A DNA stretch of 23,656 bases from Oscillibacter sp. UBA6647 (lineage in GTDB: Bacteria > Bacillota > Clostridia > Oscillospirales > Oscillospiraceae). The stretch lies in assembly GCA_002455655.1 (NCBI GenBank), contig DKLF01000031.1, positions 1,728 to 25,383 of the forward strand, given 5' to 3'. The position numbers were made by a program, and so were the translations under genes. Numbering within the stretch: position 1 is the first letter of the stretch; each line of letters starts with the position of its first letter. The notes beneath the pieces are model-generated. The model was not told the origin of the DNA, did not search any database, and saw only the letters and a list, made by a program, of their open reading frames with translations. Positions 15,044 through 22,758 of the stretch are shown here, piece after piece.

Positions 15044-16090
15044 ATGAAAAAGGTTCTTGCATTCGCTCTTGCATCCCTGATGCTGATGTCGCTGGCCGCC
15101 TGTGGCGACTCTTCATCTGCATCTTCCGGTTCCGCTGGTTCCGGCAGCGCCCAGCCCGAGGGCTTCGTTCCCACAAAAAGCGTCACCTGGGTATGCACTT
15201 CCTCCTCTGGCGGCGGCTCCGACATCTTCACCAGAAAGATTGGGGAGATCATGACCAACGAAAATCTGGCCAACGGACAGACCATCATCGTCTCCAACGA
15301 GACAGACGGCTCGGGCGAGGTTGGCCGCAATAAGGTTGCGACCATGACGAACGATGCAGATTACACCCTGCTGACCTTCAACTCCGGCGATCTGACGCCC
15401 ATGGTTAAAAACACGAATAACCGTTCCAGCAACTTCCGCATCCTTGCCATCATGGCAGTTGACAAGCAGCTTCTGTTCTCCTGCCCTGCTTCTGACTCCA
15501 AGACTGACTATGCCAAAAACGGCGGGGACCAGTCGGATTTTGCCGCTGCCATTGAAGCTGCCAAGAACGGCACTTTTGTGGTCATCGGCGGTTCCAAGGG
15601 CGATGATATTGAGACCTATAACAAGCTGATCAAGGAAGTGGGCCTCACCGAACAGCAGATGGGTTACATCACTTATGACTCCACCTCTGACGCGATCACT
15701 GCGGCATTGGGCGGCAATGTGGACTTCGTGATCTCCAAGCCCGCAGCAGCTTCCCAGTATGTGGAATCCGGTGATCTGGATCCCGTTTTGGCTCTGGCTG
15801 AAGAGCGTTACGCCGGTAACCTGGCGGATGCTCCCACCCTGTCCGAAATCGGTGACTACGAGAACGTGGAAGTTCCCGTATGGCGTGGTGTTGCGGCTCC
15901 CGCCGCTATGAGCGACGAAGCTGTTGCCTATTGGTCCGACGCTCTGGGACAGGTGTCCAAGACTGAGGCATGGCAGAATGAGTATTTGAAGACCAATCAG
16001 CTGATTGATCAGTACATGAACACTGACGAGGCAACTCGGTATGTCACAGCTTACGAAACCGTTTATATGGCAGATAACGGCTTGAGCTAA
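15044..16090 (+). CDS. tctC: Tripartite tricarboxylate transporter substrate-binding lipoprotein TctC (Bug-like)
   Basis: The 348-residue protein starts MKKVLAFALASLMLMSLAACGDSS, a lipoprotein signal with lipobox LAAC (Cys20), followed by a Ser/Gly/Ala linker to about residue 38. The mature part has the TctC/Bug pattern: SVTWVCTSSSGGGSDIFTRKIGEIM near the N-terminus, a GGSKGDD loop, and VPVWRGVAAPAAMSDEAVAYW. It captures an organic acid outside the membrane and hands it to TctAB. It follows tctA by 52 bases with an AAGGAG site. A long hairpin after the stop separates it from the regulator gene. Confidence 0.92.
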   Translation: MKKVLAFALASLMLMSLAACGDSSSASSGSAGSGSAQPEGFVPTKSVTWVCTSSSGGGSDIFTRKIGEIMTNENLANGQTIIVSNETDGSGEVGRNKVATMTNDADYTLLTFNSGDLTPMVKNTNNRSSNFRILAIMAVDKQLLFSCPASDSKTDYAKNGGDQSDFAAAIEAAKNGTFVVIGGSKGDDIETYNKLIKEVGLTEQQMGYITYDSTSDAITAALGGNVDFVISKPAAASQYVESGDLDPVLALAEERYAGNLADAPTLSEIGDYENVEVPVWRGVAAPAAMSDEAVAYWSDALGQVSKTEAWQNEYLKTNQLIDQYMNTDEATRYVTAYETVYMADNGLS

Positions 16091-16107
16091 CTTTCAATTT
16101 ATAGTAT

Positions 16108-16144
16108 GATTAAGCGGGTCTGCTTTTTGCAGGTCCGCTTAATC
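16108..16144 (+). terminator. Long hairpin between tctC and the regulator (terminator or mRNA-stabilising stem)
   Basis: GATTAAGCGGGTCTGC, loop TTTTT, GCAGGTCCGCTTAATC: a 16-bp stem with two G-U pairs. No T-tract follows, so it may stop only part of the transcription or protect the 3' end of the transporter message and lower expression of downstream genes. Confidence 0.6.
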
Positions 16145-16183
16145 AAATGACTGTGGCAATTGCTGTGGGAGGGAGGGTGTCGT

Positions 16184-18112
16184 ATGGTCAGAATTATCAT
16201 TTTTGTGCCGTCCCCGGATTTAATTGAGCAGATGGAAGCAAAGGTGGAAAAGATCCGCAGCAGTGAATTGCATATTGATGTGGTTCATCGTTTCGGCACT
16301 CCGGAGATTCTCAATCAACTGGGAGGCTATGATGTAATCGTGGCGCGGGGCATCACCTATCGCAAAATTTGCGAGATCTATTCGGGAAAGCATGTGACCT
16401 GTCTGGATTTCGACGGGACGGATATTCTGGAGGCTCTGCTGATCTGTCGGGACAGCTTTCACCCTTCCGTCATCGGGTTATGCCTGAAACGCGGCGAGCT
16501 CAGGACGATATTGCCCGGCTTAAATGAACTGTGTCGGGCGGACGTGCGCCTATACGATGTTCTGGATGAAGACAGCGCGTATGCGGCTGTGGATGCCTGC
16601 CAGCGGGATGGCGTGGACGCCATTGTCAGCGGCGGAACTGTCAGCAATATCTGTCGGGAACGCGGAATCCCGTGTACCTATATCCATATTCAGCCCGAAA
16701 CGCTGGACCGCGCTGTGTCAGAGGCGATGAAAGCGGCCCGCAGCATCAATACCGAGCGAACGAAAAGCAATATCATCCGTATGATTCTGGACAACAGTGA
16801 AGACGCGGTGCTTGCAGTGGATGAAACCGGCTGTATTCTGGAAGCGAATACAAAGGCATATCAGCTTTATCACTTGGATTTTGCGTCTGGCTGGCAGGGG
16901 CGGTTAGTCAGCGAAATCAATTCCCAACTGACCTTTATCGGCTCCTCCAGCAATCCGTGCCGGGACGGGGACGAGGGCATTTTGAACCTGAATGGGCAGA
17001 AATACTATGTGAAATACAAGCTGATCTGTGGAGAAGCCTCCGGCGTGGGCACGCTGATCACCACCAGTGCCGCGTCCAAGATCATGCAGGAAGAACGCCA
17101 GCTACGCAAGGACCTCACGTTCAAGGGCCTGACCGCGAAATACTCGTTTCGTGATTTAATTGCCTTCAGTCCCGCCATGCGCAAACGCGTTGAAATCGCC
17201 AAAAAGTTCAGCACAGCCAGCTCGAATGTGCTGATTACTGGAGAAACCGGAACTGGCAAGGAACTATTTGCGCACAGCATTCATACGGCCAGTAATCGGG
17301 CTGATCAACCCTTCGTGGCCATCAATTGCGCTACACTTCCGGAAAGTCTGCTGGAAAGCGAACTGTTTGGCTATGAGCCTGGTTCTTTTTCCGGCGCTTC
17401 CCGCATGGGAAAAACGGGCCTTTTCGAGCAGGCCCATCACGGAACTATTTTTTTAGACGAGATCGGTGAAATTCCGGTTGCTTTGCAGGCGAAGCTGCTG
17501 CGGGTGCTTCAGGAGCGGGAAATCCGAAGAATTGGCAGTACCGCGGTCATCCCGATCGACGTGCGGGTGATCGCTGCAACCAATGTCAATATTCAAGAGC
17601 AGATCGCGCAGGGCAAGTTTCGGAGTGACCTTCTGTTTCGTCTGAACGCTCTGGAAATTTATATTCCACCGCTGAGGGAGCGGCCGGACGATATTCTGCC
17701 GCTAATGGAGCATCAGCTTTGCATTTTTGCCGCCGAGCAGGGTAAGATTCCGCCTCGGCTGACATTGCGCGTGCAGGAGATTCTGCGCCAGTATTCCTGG
17801 CCGGGCAACGTACGTGAACTCAGGAATGTCTGTGAGAGGCTGGTGGTACTCAATGACGCTCAGGCGATCAGCACGGACACGCTGGAAGAACTGAATTTGC
17901 TTTTTGCTGATGGGCAGAGGGCGGGGGGCTTGGAGACTTCCGGGCAGGCGCCGTCTGCCGTCCCTGCGGCTCCAACGCCGCCTTCGCTGTATTTGCCGGT
18001 CCCTGTGAAAAAGAAGGAGCTTGCCCGGGAATTGGGCGTCAGCCGGACCACACTTTGGCGGATGATCAAGCGGCAGGAAGAGAAAAACAAATCCGCTGAT
18101 TCCGAAAAGTGA
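16184..18112 (+). CDS. Sigma-54-dependent transcriptional activator, PrpR_N-PAS-AAA+-Fis
   Basis: The 642-residue protein has a PrpR-type N-terminal sensor (about 1-190; IIIFVPSPDL, GYDVIVARGITYRKI, GVDAIVSGGTVSNICRERG), a PAS-like domain (about 195-305; DNSEDAVLAVDETGCILEAN), an AAA+ core (about 322-560) and a C-terminal Fis-type helix-turn-helix (about 609-632; KKKELARELGVSRTTLWRMI). The core shows Walker A GETGTGKE (353-360), Walker B TIFLDEIGE (421-429) and YSWPGNVREL (537-546). The sigma-54 contact loop, usually GAFTGA, reads GSFSGA (400-405). I chose the ATG at 16184 after GGGAGGGAGG; an upstream TTG is less likely. It should sense the substrate or an intermediate and activate the promoter at 11870. 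Confidence 0.95.
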   Translation: MVRIIIFVPSPDLIEQMEAKVEKIRSSELHIDVVHRFGTPEILNQLGGYDVIVARGITYRKICEIYSGKHVTCLDFDGTDILEALLICRDSFHPSVIGLCLKRGELRTILPGLNELCRADVRLYDVLDEDSAYAAVDACQRDGVDAIVSGGTVSNICRERGIPCTYIHIQPETLDRAVSEAMKAARSINTERTKSNIIRMILDNSEDAVLAVDETGCILEANTKAYQLYHLDFASGWQGRLVSEINSQLTFIGSSSNPCRDGDEGILNLNGQKYYVKYKLICGEASGVGTLITTSAASKIMQEERQLRKDLTFKGLTAKYSFRDLIAFSPAMRKRVEIAKKFSTASSNVLITGETGTGKELFAHSIHTASNRADQPFVAINCATLPESLLESELFGYEPGSFSGASRMGKTGLFEQAHHGTIFLDEIGEIPVALQAKLLRVLQEREIRRIGSTAVIPIDVRVIAATNVNIQEQIAQGKFRSDLLFRLNALEIYIPPLRERPDDILPLMEHQLCIFAAEQGKIPPRLTLRVQEILRQYSWPGNVRELRNVCERLVVLNDAQAISTDTLEELNLLFADGQRAGGLETSGQAPSAVPAAPTPPSLYLPVPVKKKELARELGVSRTTLWRMIKRQEEKNKSADSEK

Positions 18113-18164
18113 GCCTGCCACGGGGCAAGGCGGTAAACTCTATCTAGAGAAAGAAGGTAACTAT

Positions 18165-19502
18165 TTGCAGCGCGATCATGATTTCAGTCAAGGGAGTATG
18201 GCAAAGAATATCGCCGTCATGGCTGTTCCAATGATCATTGCACAGTTGATGAATGTCCTTTACAACATAACAGACCGTTTTTTTATCGGACGTATCGGCG
18301 GAGGACAATCCTTGAGTCTGACCGGCGTCGGTATTGTTTTTCCAATCATAAATATCATTACTGCGTTTACAAATCTCTTCGGCATGGGCGGAGCGCCTCT
18401 TTGTTCGATTGCGCGTGGGCGAAAGGATGACGAGGCGGCAGAGCGAATTATCGGATCTTCGTTTTTTATGCTGGTCATTACCGCGTTGGTTCTGACCTTT
18501 ATAGGCGTTGTATTTCAAGACCCGCTGCTGCGGCTTTTCGGCGCCAGTTCCGAAACCTTTCCATACGCAAAGGAATATTTCTCTGTGTATATTTGGGGAA
18601 CAGCGGCGTCTGTCATCGGGCTGGGGATGAATAATTTTATCAATTGCCAAGGCTTTGGAAAGGTGGGAATGGTTTCTATTGCCGCAGGCGCGGTGATCAA
18701 TGTGATTCTCGACCCGCTGTTGATCTTTGCGCTTGATTTGGGCGTGAGGGGCGCTGCCATTGCCACGGTTGTGGCTCAGCTGGTCTCTGCGGTTTGGGTA
18801 CTGCATTTTTTGACGGGGCGGAGAGCGCTGCTCTTGCTGCGCAAGAAACATATTCGCTGGCAGCCTGCCGTGCTGTTGCAGACCGTGCAGATGGGCTTTG
18901 CAAATTTTGTGATGGCGTTTACAAATGGAATCACGCAATTCGCTTATAACCGCGCGCTGATGAATCTGGGCGGCGATGTGTTTGTGGGTGCCATGACGGT
19001 GATCACCTCCGTGCGGGAGATGGTGATCATGCCCGTGCATGGTATCACAGCCGGGTCACAGCCAGTTCTTGGCTATAATTATGGGGCCCAAAAACTTGAC
19101 CGGGTAAAAAAGGGGATTGCCTTCACAACGGGCGTGTGCATTGTGTATACCGCGGTGGTCTGGGGCGTGTTGTTTTTGTTCCCGCAGGCGGCGATCCTGC
19201 TGTTTACAGATGATCCAAAGCTGTTGGAAGTCGGTGTGGATATGCTGCACATCTATTTTTGGGGCTTTTGTCTAATGGCACTTCAGTTTTCAGGACAGGC
19301 CACCTTCACCGCGCTGGGAAAAGCCAAGTATGCCATTTTCTTCTCCTTGTTCCGCAAGGTTGTACTGGTGATTCCGCTGATCTGGCTGCTCCCTCGCTAT
19401 ATGGGGGTATCCGGGGTGTTCTGGTCGGAGCCAATTTCCAATTTGATCGGTGGAGGCGCCTGCTTTGCAACAATGCTGTGGATGGTGAAAAAGAAGCTCT
19501 GA
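18165..19502 (+). CDS. MATE-family multidrug/organic-compound efflux transporter
   Basis: The 445-residue membrane protein has about 12 hydrophobic segments in two related halves. Its start (QRDHDFSQGSMAKNIAVMAVPMI, then QLMNVLYNITDRFFIGRIGG) is typical of Firmicute MATE exporters driven by Na+ or H+. The second half repeats the pattern with MPVHGITAGSQPVLGYNYGA. The start is a TTG at 18165 with AAGAAGG upstream; the alternative ATG at 18198 has a ribosome site too close to it. It lies 52 bases after the regulator in the same direction, so it is probably part of the unit. Its substrate is unknown; export of a toxic intermediate or unrelated drug efflux are both possible. Confidence 0.9.
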   Translation: MQRDHDFSQGSMAKNIAVMAVPMIIAQLMNVLYNITDRFFIGRIGGGQSLSLTGVGIVFPIINIITAFTNLFGMGGAPLCSIARGRKDDEAAERIIGSSFFMLVITALVLTFIGVVFQDPLLRLFGASSETFPYAKEYFSVYIWGTAASVIGLGMNNFINCQGFGKVGMVSIAAGAVINVILDPLLIFALDLGVRGAAIATVVAQLVSAVWVLHFLTGRRALLLLRKKHIRWQPAVLLQTVQMGFANFVMAFTNGITQFAYNRALMNLGGDVFVGAMTVITSVREMVIMPVHGITAGSQPVLGYNYGAQKLDRVKKGIAFTTGVCIVYTAVVWGVLFLFPQAAILLFTDDPKLLEVGVDMLHIYFWGFCLMALQFSGQATFTALGKAKYAIFFSLFRKVVLVIPLIWLLPRYMGVSGVFWSEPISNLIGGGACFATMLWMVKKKL

Positions 19503-19506
19503 GCGG

Positions 19507-19525
19507 AAGGCGGGGACCGCCTTTT
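19507..19525 (+). terminator. Short hairpin after the MATE gene, weak terminator candidate
   Basis: AAGGCGG, loop GGA, CCGCCTT then TT and AAAAG. The 7-bp stem with a short T-run could cause partial termination before the LarA-like gene. Confidence 0.4.
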
Positions 19526-19598
19526 AAAAGCGCTCTGTCCCAAATCAATCCTAGTTGGGCATGCGCTTTTCTGAAACCTTTTCGTAGGAGGACAGTAT

Positions 19599-20882
19599 AT
19601 GAAAACAATTACCAACCTGATAAAAGATGTTCCCATTCCCAAAATGGTGCGGGTACGGGAGCTTTACGATTCCACCAATATTCCAGAGGAAAAAATTGCG
19701 GCAACGGTTACCTCCGAGCTTTCCAGAGAGGTGATTGCGGAGAAAATACAACCCGGAATGAAGATTGCCATTACCTGCGGAAGCCGCGGCATTAACCACT
19801 ATGCGATTATGACCAAAGCCATTGTGGATTTTGTAAAGTCCCGGGGCGCGGAACCCTTTATTGTGGTGGCCATGGGAAGCCACGGAGGAGCTACCGCGGA
19901 AGGTCAGAGCCAAATTCTTGCCGACTATGGTATCACAGAGCAAACGATGGGCTGCCCGGTGAAAAGCTGCATGGATACCGTTCAGATCGGTATTTCCGAA
20001 AAACGGCATCAGTCTGTTCAGATTGACAAAAACGCGGCGGAGGCCGATGGGATTCTTCTCTTAAACCGAATTAAGCCCCACACGTCTTTCCGCGGCAAGT
20101 ATGAAAGCGGCCTGATGAAAATGATGGCCATCGGCCTTGGTAAGCAGAAGGGCGCCCATGATCTGCACAGCCAAAGTCCGGCGATTATGCACGAGTTGGT
20201 AGAGGAATACGGCCTTACGATTCTGAAAAACGCACCGATTGTAGGTGGAATTGCAGTAATCGAAAACGCTTATGATGATACCTATCTTGTTAAGGCGCTA
20301 ACCCCTCAGGAGATTATCGATGAGGAGCCTAAGCTCAAGGAGCTCTCCTATAAGACCATTGCCCGTCTGCTTTTTGATAAATGCGACGTACTGGTTGTGG
20401 ACCAGATCGGCAAAAATATCAGCGGAGACGGTATGGACCCCAATGTAACAGGGCGCTTTGTCCAGCCCAAATACTGTTCGGGGGGAATCGATGCGGAAAA
20501 GGTGGTTGTTCTTGACCTTACGGACGAAACCCACGGCAATGCGCAGGGCATCGGGCTGGCCGAAGTGACGACCCGGCGGCTTTACGACAAGATGAAGCTG
20601 GAGATGACGTATCCAACCGGTGTTACCAATACGTTTTTGCATTTGATGAAGATTCCCATGATTATGGACAATGACCGTGAGGCATTGCAGTTGGCGCTTT
20701 GCTGCTGCCCTGATGCCGAAGATCAGAACAACATGAAGATGATCCGCATTCACAATACAGCCCACATTGAGTATATCGAGATTTCCGAGGGCCTGCTGCC
20801 ACTGGCCAAGGCCAACCCGAATATTGAAATTCTCTCCGAGCCCTATGAACTGATATTTGACACACAGGGCAATCTGTTTTAA
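19599..20882 (+). CDS. LarA-like (DUF2088) nickel-pincer racemase/epimerase family protein
   Basis: At 427 residues it has the length of lactate racemase LarA (about 424). It carries the DUF2088 pattern ITCGSRGI, VAMGSHGGATAEGQ (His95) and LLLNRIKPHTSFRGKYESGLMKMMAIGLGKQKGA (His161, Lys174). His95 and His161 are 66 residues apart, the same spacing as LarA His108 and His174. Lys174 is a candidate for the cofactor-tethering lysine (Lys184 in LarA), although three residues further along. Family members racemise or epimerise 2-hydroxy acids by hydride transfer with a nickel-pincer nucleotide cofactor. Its makers LarB, LarC and LarE are not in the window. AGGAGG precedes the ATG. With the UxaA pair downstream it probably acts at C2 of the imported acid; its substrate is unknown. 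Confidence 0.85.
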   Translation: MKTITNLIKDVPIPKMVRVRELYDSTNIPEEKIAATVTSELSREVIAEKIQPGMKIAITCGSRGINHYAIMTKAIVDFVKSRGAEPFIVVAMGSHGGATAEGQSQILADYGITEQTMGCPVKSCMDTVQIGISEKRHQSVQIDKNAAEADGILLLNRIKPHTSFRGKYESGLMKMMAIGLGKQKGAHDLHSQSPAIMHELVEEYGLTILKNAPIVGGIAVIENAYDDTYLVKALTPQEIIDEEPKLKELSYKTIARLLFDKCDVLVVDQIGKNISGDGMDPNVTGRFVQPKYCSGGIDAEKVVVLDLTDETHGNAQGIGLAEVTTRRLYDKMKLEMTYPTGVTNTFLHLMKIPMIMDNDREALQLALCCCPDAEDQNNMKMIRIHNTAHIEYIEISEGLLPLAKANPNIEILSEPYELIFDTQGNLF

Positions 20883-20917
20883 AGAGGGAAGGCCCGCGTA
20901 TCGCGGACCATCCCTCT
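20883..20917 (+). other. Intercistronic hairpin between the LarA-like and UxaA-type genes
   Basis: AGAGGGA...CCGCG, loop TAT, CGCGG...TCCCTCT with two mismatches in a 16-position stem. It starts just after the LarA-like stop. No T-tract follows, so it may stabilise the upstream message rather than terminate it. Confidence 0.5.
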
Positions 20918-20978
20918 CCCGCCGCCGTTGGACTGATGGACTTAGCGGCACAGACATACTAAAAGGAGGCGTGCATTT

Positions 20979-21278
20979 ATGCACAACGCAATGATTATCG
21001 ATCCCAAAGACAATGCGGTAATCGCTATTGAGGCAATTCAGAAGGGCGAGGATATCATCTATGTCTGCAACGGTGAAACACTGCGCTTTCCCGCTCTGGA
21101 GGATATTACAATTTACCATAAGGCGGCCTGCCAGAACATTCCCGAGGGCAAGTCCGTTTCCAAGTATGCACAGCATATCGGCATCGCTACCCGCGATATT
21201 AAAAAAGGTGAGCATATCCATGTTCATAACGTCACCAGCCACCGGGAAAATCTCGACGGCCGACAAGAGGAGATATAA
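20979..21278 (+). CDS. UxaA/SuyA-type small subunit (SAF domain)
   Basis: The 99-residue protein is a single SAF domain, the part that forms the N-terminus of altronate dehydratase UxaA and the separate small subunit SuyA of sulfolactate sulfo-lyase. The end DIKKGEHIHVHNVTSHRE matches the conserved GE-VHVHN block of that family. AAAAGGAGG precedes the ATG. Its stop codon is directly followed by the ATG of the large subunit, so the two are translationally coupled and form one enzyme. Confidence 0.9.
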   Translation: MHNAMIIDPKDNAVIAIEAIQKGEDIIYVCNGETLRFPALEDITIYHKAACQNIPEGKSVSKYAQHIGIATRDIKKGEHIHVHNVTSHRENLDGRQEEI

Positions 21279-22442
21279 ATGAATTTTTTTGGATATCAGC
21301 GTCCGGACGGGCGGGTGGGCATCCGCAATCATGTGCTGCTTCTACCCGCCAGTGTCTGTGCATCCGATACCACGCGAATTATTGCAAATCAGGTTAACGG
21401 AGCCGTAACCTTCAACAATCAGCAGGGCTGCTCTCAGGTTGCTCCCGATCAGCAGCTTACAATGGATGTGATGGCCGGTTATGCCGCGAACCCCAATATC
21501 TACGGAACCGTGGTTGTATCCTTGGGCTGTGAAAACTGCCAGATGGATTTGGTGGTCAAGGCCATTGAAGAGCGCACCAACAAGCCGCTGCATCAAATCA
21601 TCATTCAGGAGATTGGCGGAACGCTTAAGGCCGTGGAACAGGGCGTCCGGTACGCAAGGGAGCTGGTTCAGGAGGCGTCAATGCTTCAAAAGCAGGAGTT
21701 TCCCATGTCCGAGCTGATTCTCGGCACGGAATGCGGCGGCTCCGATCCCACCAGTGGTCTTGCGGCGAATCCCGTTATTGGGCGCCTGAGCGACCTGTTG
21801 GTGGCAGACGGAGGGACCTCCATTCTCAGCGAGACAACGGAGTTCATTGGCGCCGAGCATATTTTGGCAAAGCGCGCCAAAACGCCCGAGGTTCACGACC
21901 GTATTTTGGAAATTGTACACCGCTATGAAAAAGCGCTGCAGTTGATTGGGGAAGAAGTAAGAGAAGGAAATCCATCCCCGGGCAACAAGGCGGGCGGCAT
22001 CACGACTTTGGAAGAAAAGTCTCTGGGCTGTATTCACAAAGGCGGTCACGCGCCTGTCAGCGCCGTCTATGACTATGCCAAGCAGGTTGCGAAAAAAGAG
22101 GGCTTGGTGATTATGGATACTCCGGGCAACGATCCCGCCTCTGTTGCAGCGATGGTGGCAGGCGGCGCACAGGTGGTGGTTTTCTCCTCGGGGCGCGGCA
22201 GCCCCACGGGAAATCCCATTGTGCCGGTCATCAAGATTACCGGCAACAAGCTGACCTTTTCCAAGATGAAAGACAACTTGGATTTGGATGCCTCCCCGCT
22301 TATTTATGGGACCAAGACGCTGGAGGAATTGGGCGACGAGCTCTATCAAATGGTCAAAGAGGTGTCCTGTGGAAATCATACCAAAGCGGAAGCGCTGGGC
22401 TTTACAGAAATGGCAATTGCCCGTGCTTGCAACTACGTATAA
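21279..22442 (+). CDS. UxaA/SuyB-type large subunit, hydroxy-acid dehydratase or sulfo-lyase
   Basis: The 387-residue protein is the catalytic part of the altronate dehydratase/galactarate dehydratase/sulfolactate lyase family. It has FGYQRPDGRVGIRNHVLLLP (about 4-23), QQGCSQV and VSLGCENCQMD, the signature GTECGGSDPTSGLAANPVIG, SETTEFIGAEHILAKRA, MDTPGNDPAS and FSSGRGSPTGNPIVPVIKI. These enzymes use Fe or Mn to remove water (or sulfite) from a 2-hydroxy acid, giving a 2-keto product. In E. coli UxaA the block before GCSQ reads, as I recall it, HPYGCSQ; here it is NNQQGCSQ, so a conserved His is Asn. It is coupled to the SAF subunit and followed by a strong terminator. Substrate cannot be fixed from sequence. 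Confidence 0.9.
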   Translation: MNFFGYQRPDGRVGIRNHVLLLPASVCASDTTRIIANQVNGAVTFNNQQGCSQVAPDQQLTMDVMAGYAANPNIYGTVVVSLGCENCQMDLVVKAIEERTNKPLHQIIIQEIGGTLKAVEQGVRYARELVQEASMLQKQEFPMSELILGTECGGSDPTSGLAANPVIGRLSDLLVADGGTSILSETTEFIGAEHILAKRAKTPEVHDRILEIVHRYEKALQLIGEEVREGNPSPGNKAGGITTLEEKSLGCIHKGGHAPVSAVYDYAKQVAKKEGLVIMDTPGNDPASVAAMVAGGAQVVVFSSGRGSPTGNPIVPVIKITGNKLTFSKMKDNLDLDASPLIYGTKTLEELGDELYQMVKEVSCGNHTKAEALGFTEMAIARACNYV

Positions 22443-22507
22443 GGTATTTTCTTGAAATTGATTTCCGAGTGAAACAGATTAGAACAAAGCTTTTCATAAC
22501 GCAGTTT

Positions 22508-22542
22508 GGAGCTGTCGGGAATATCCCGGCAGCTCCCTTTTT
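22508..22542 (+). terminator. Strong intrinsic terminator of the catabolic cluster
   Basis: GGAGCTGTCGGGA, loop ATA, TCCCGGCAGCTCC: a 13-bp stem with one G-U pair, followed by C and five T residues. It lies 65 bases after the UxaA large-subunit stop and ends the cluster. Confidence 0.92.
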
Positions 22543-22758
22543 AAAAATCCGTCCCTGCTTCATCACAAAAGAAACCCGGCTCAAAGACGAAATGTTCTCC
22601 GGCGGATTGCCGTCCACCGCAATCAAATCAGCGGCAAGGCCGGGCTGGATACTGCTGGTCCGCCGGTCAATACGGCACATTTTTGCGGCGTTCACCGTCG
22701 CGCCTTTGACTGCGTATTCCGCATCCCTGTAAGGAAGACCGTGATAAGCATCGGTCAC
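22543..22758 (-). pseudogene. C-terminal fragment of an amidohydrolase-family protein
   Basis: The minus-strand frame encodes LPYRDAEYAVKGATVNAAKMCRIDRR, SIQPGLAADLIAVDGNPPENI and VSFVMKQGRIFK. This is the closing part of metal-dependent amidohydrolases (imidazolonepropionase or aryldialkylphosphatase type), where the usual text is AT-NAA, G-I-PG-ADL-VVDG-PL and V-V-KGG. The metal-binding N-terminal two thirds are absent, so it cannot be active. The frame runs on into the terminator hairpin and stops at 22402, so the original C-terminus is also lost or extended. Its 5' edge abuts the regulator fragment. Confidence 0.8.

Noticed and set aside
20298..21332. 344-codon minus-strand frame opposite the LarA-like and SAF genes
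   Set aside because: It crosses three plus-strand features with strong family evidence and has no motif of its own.
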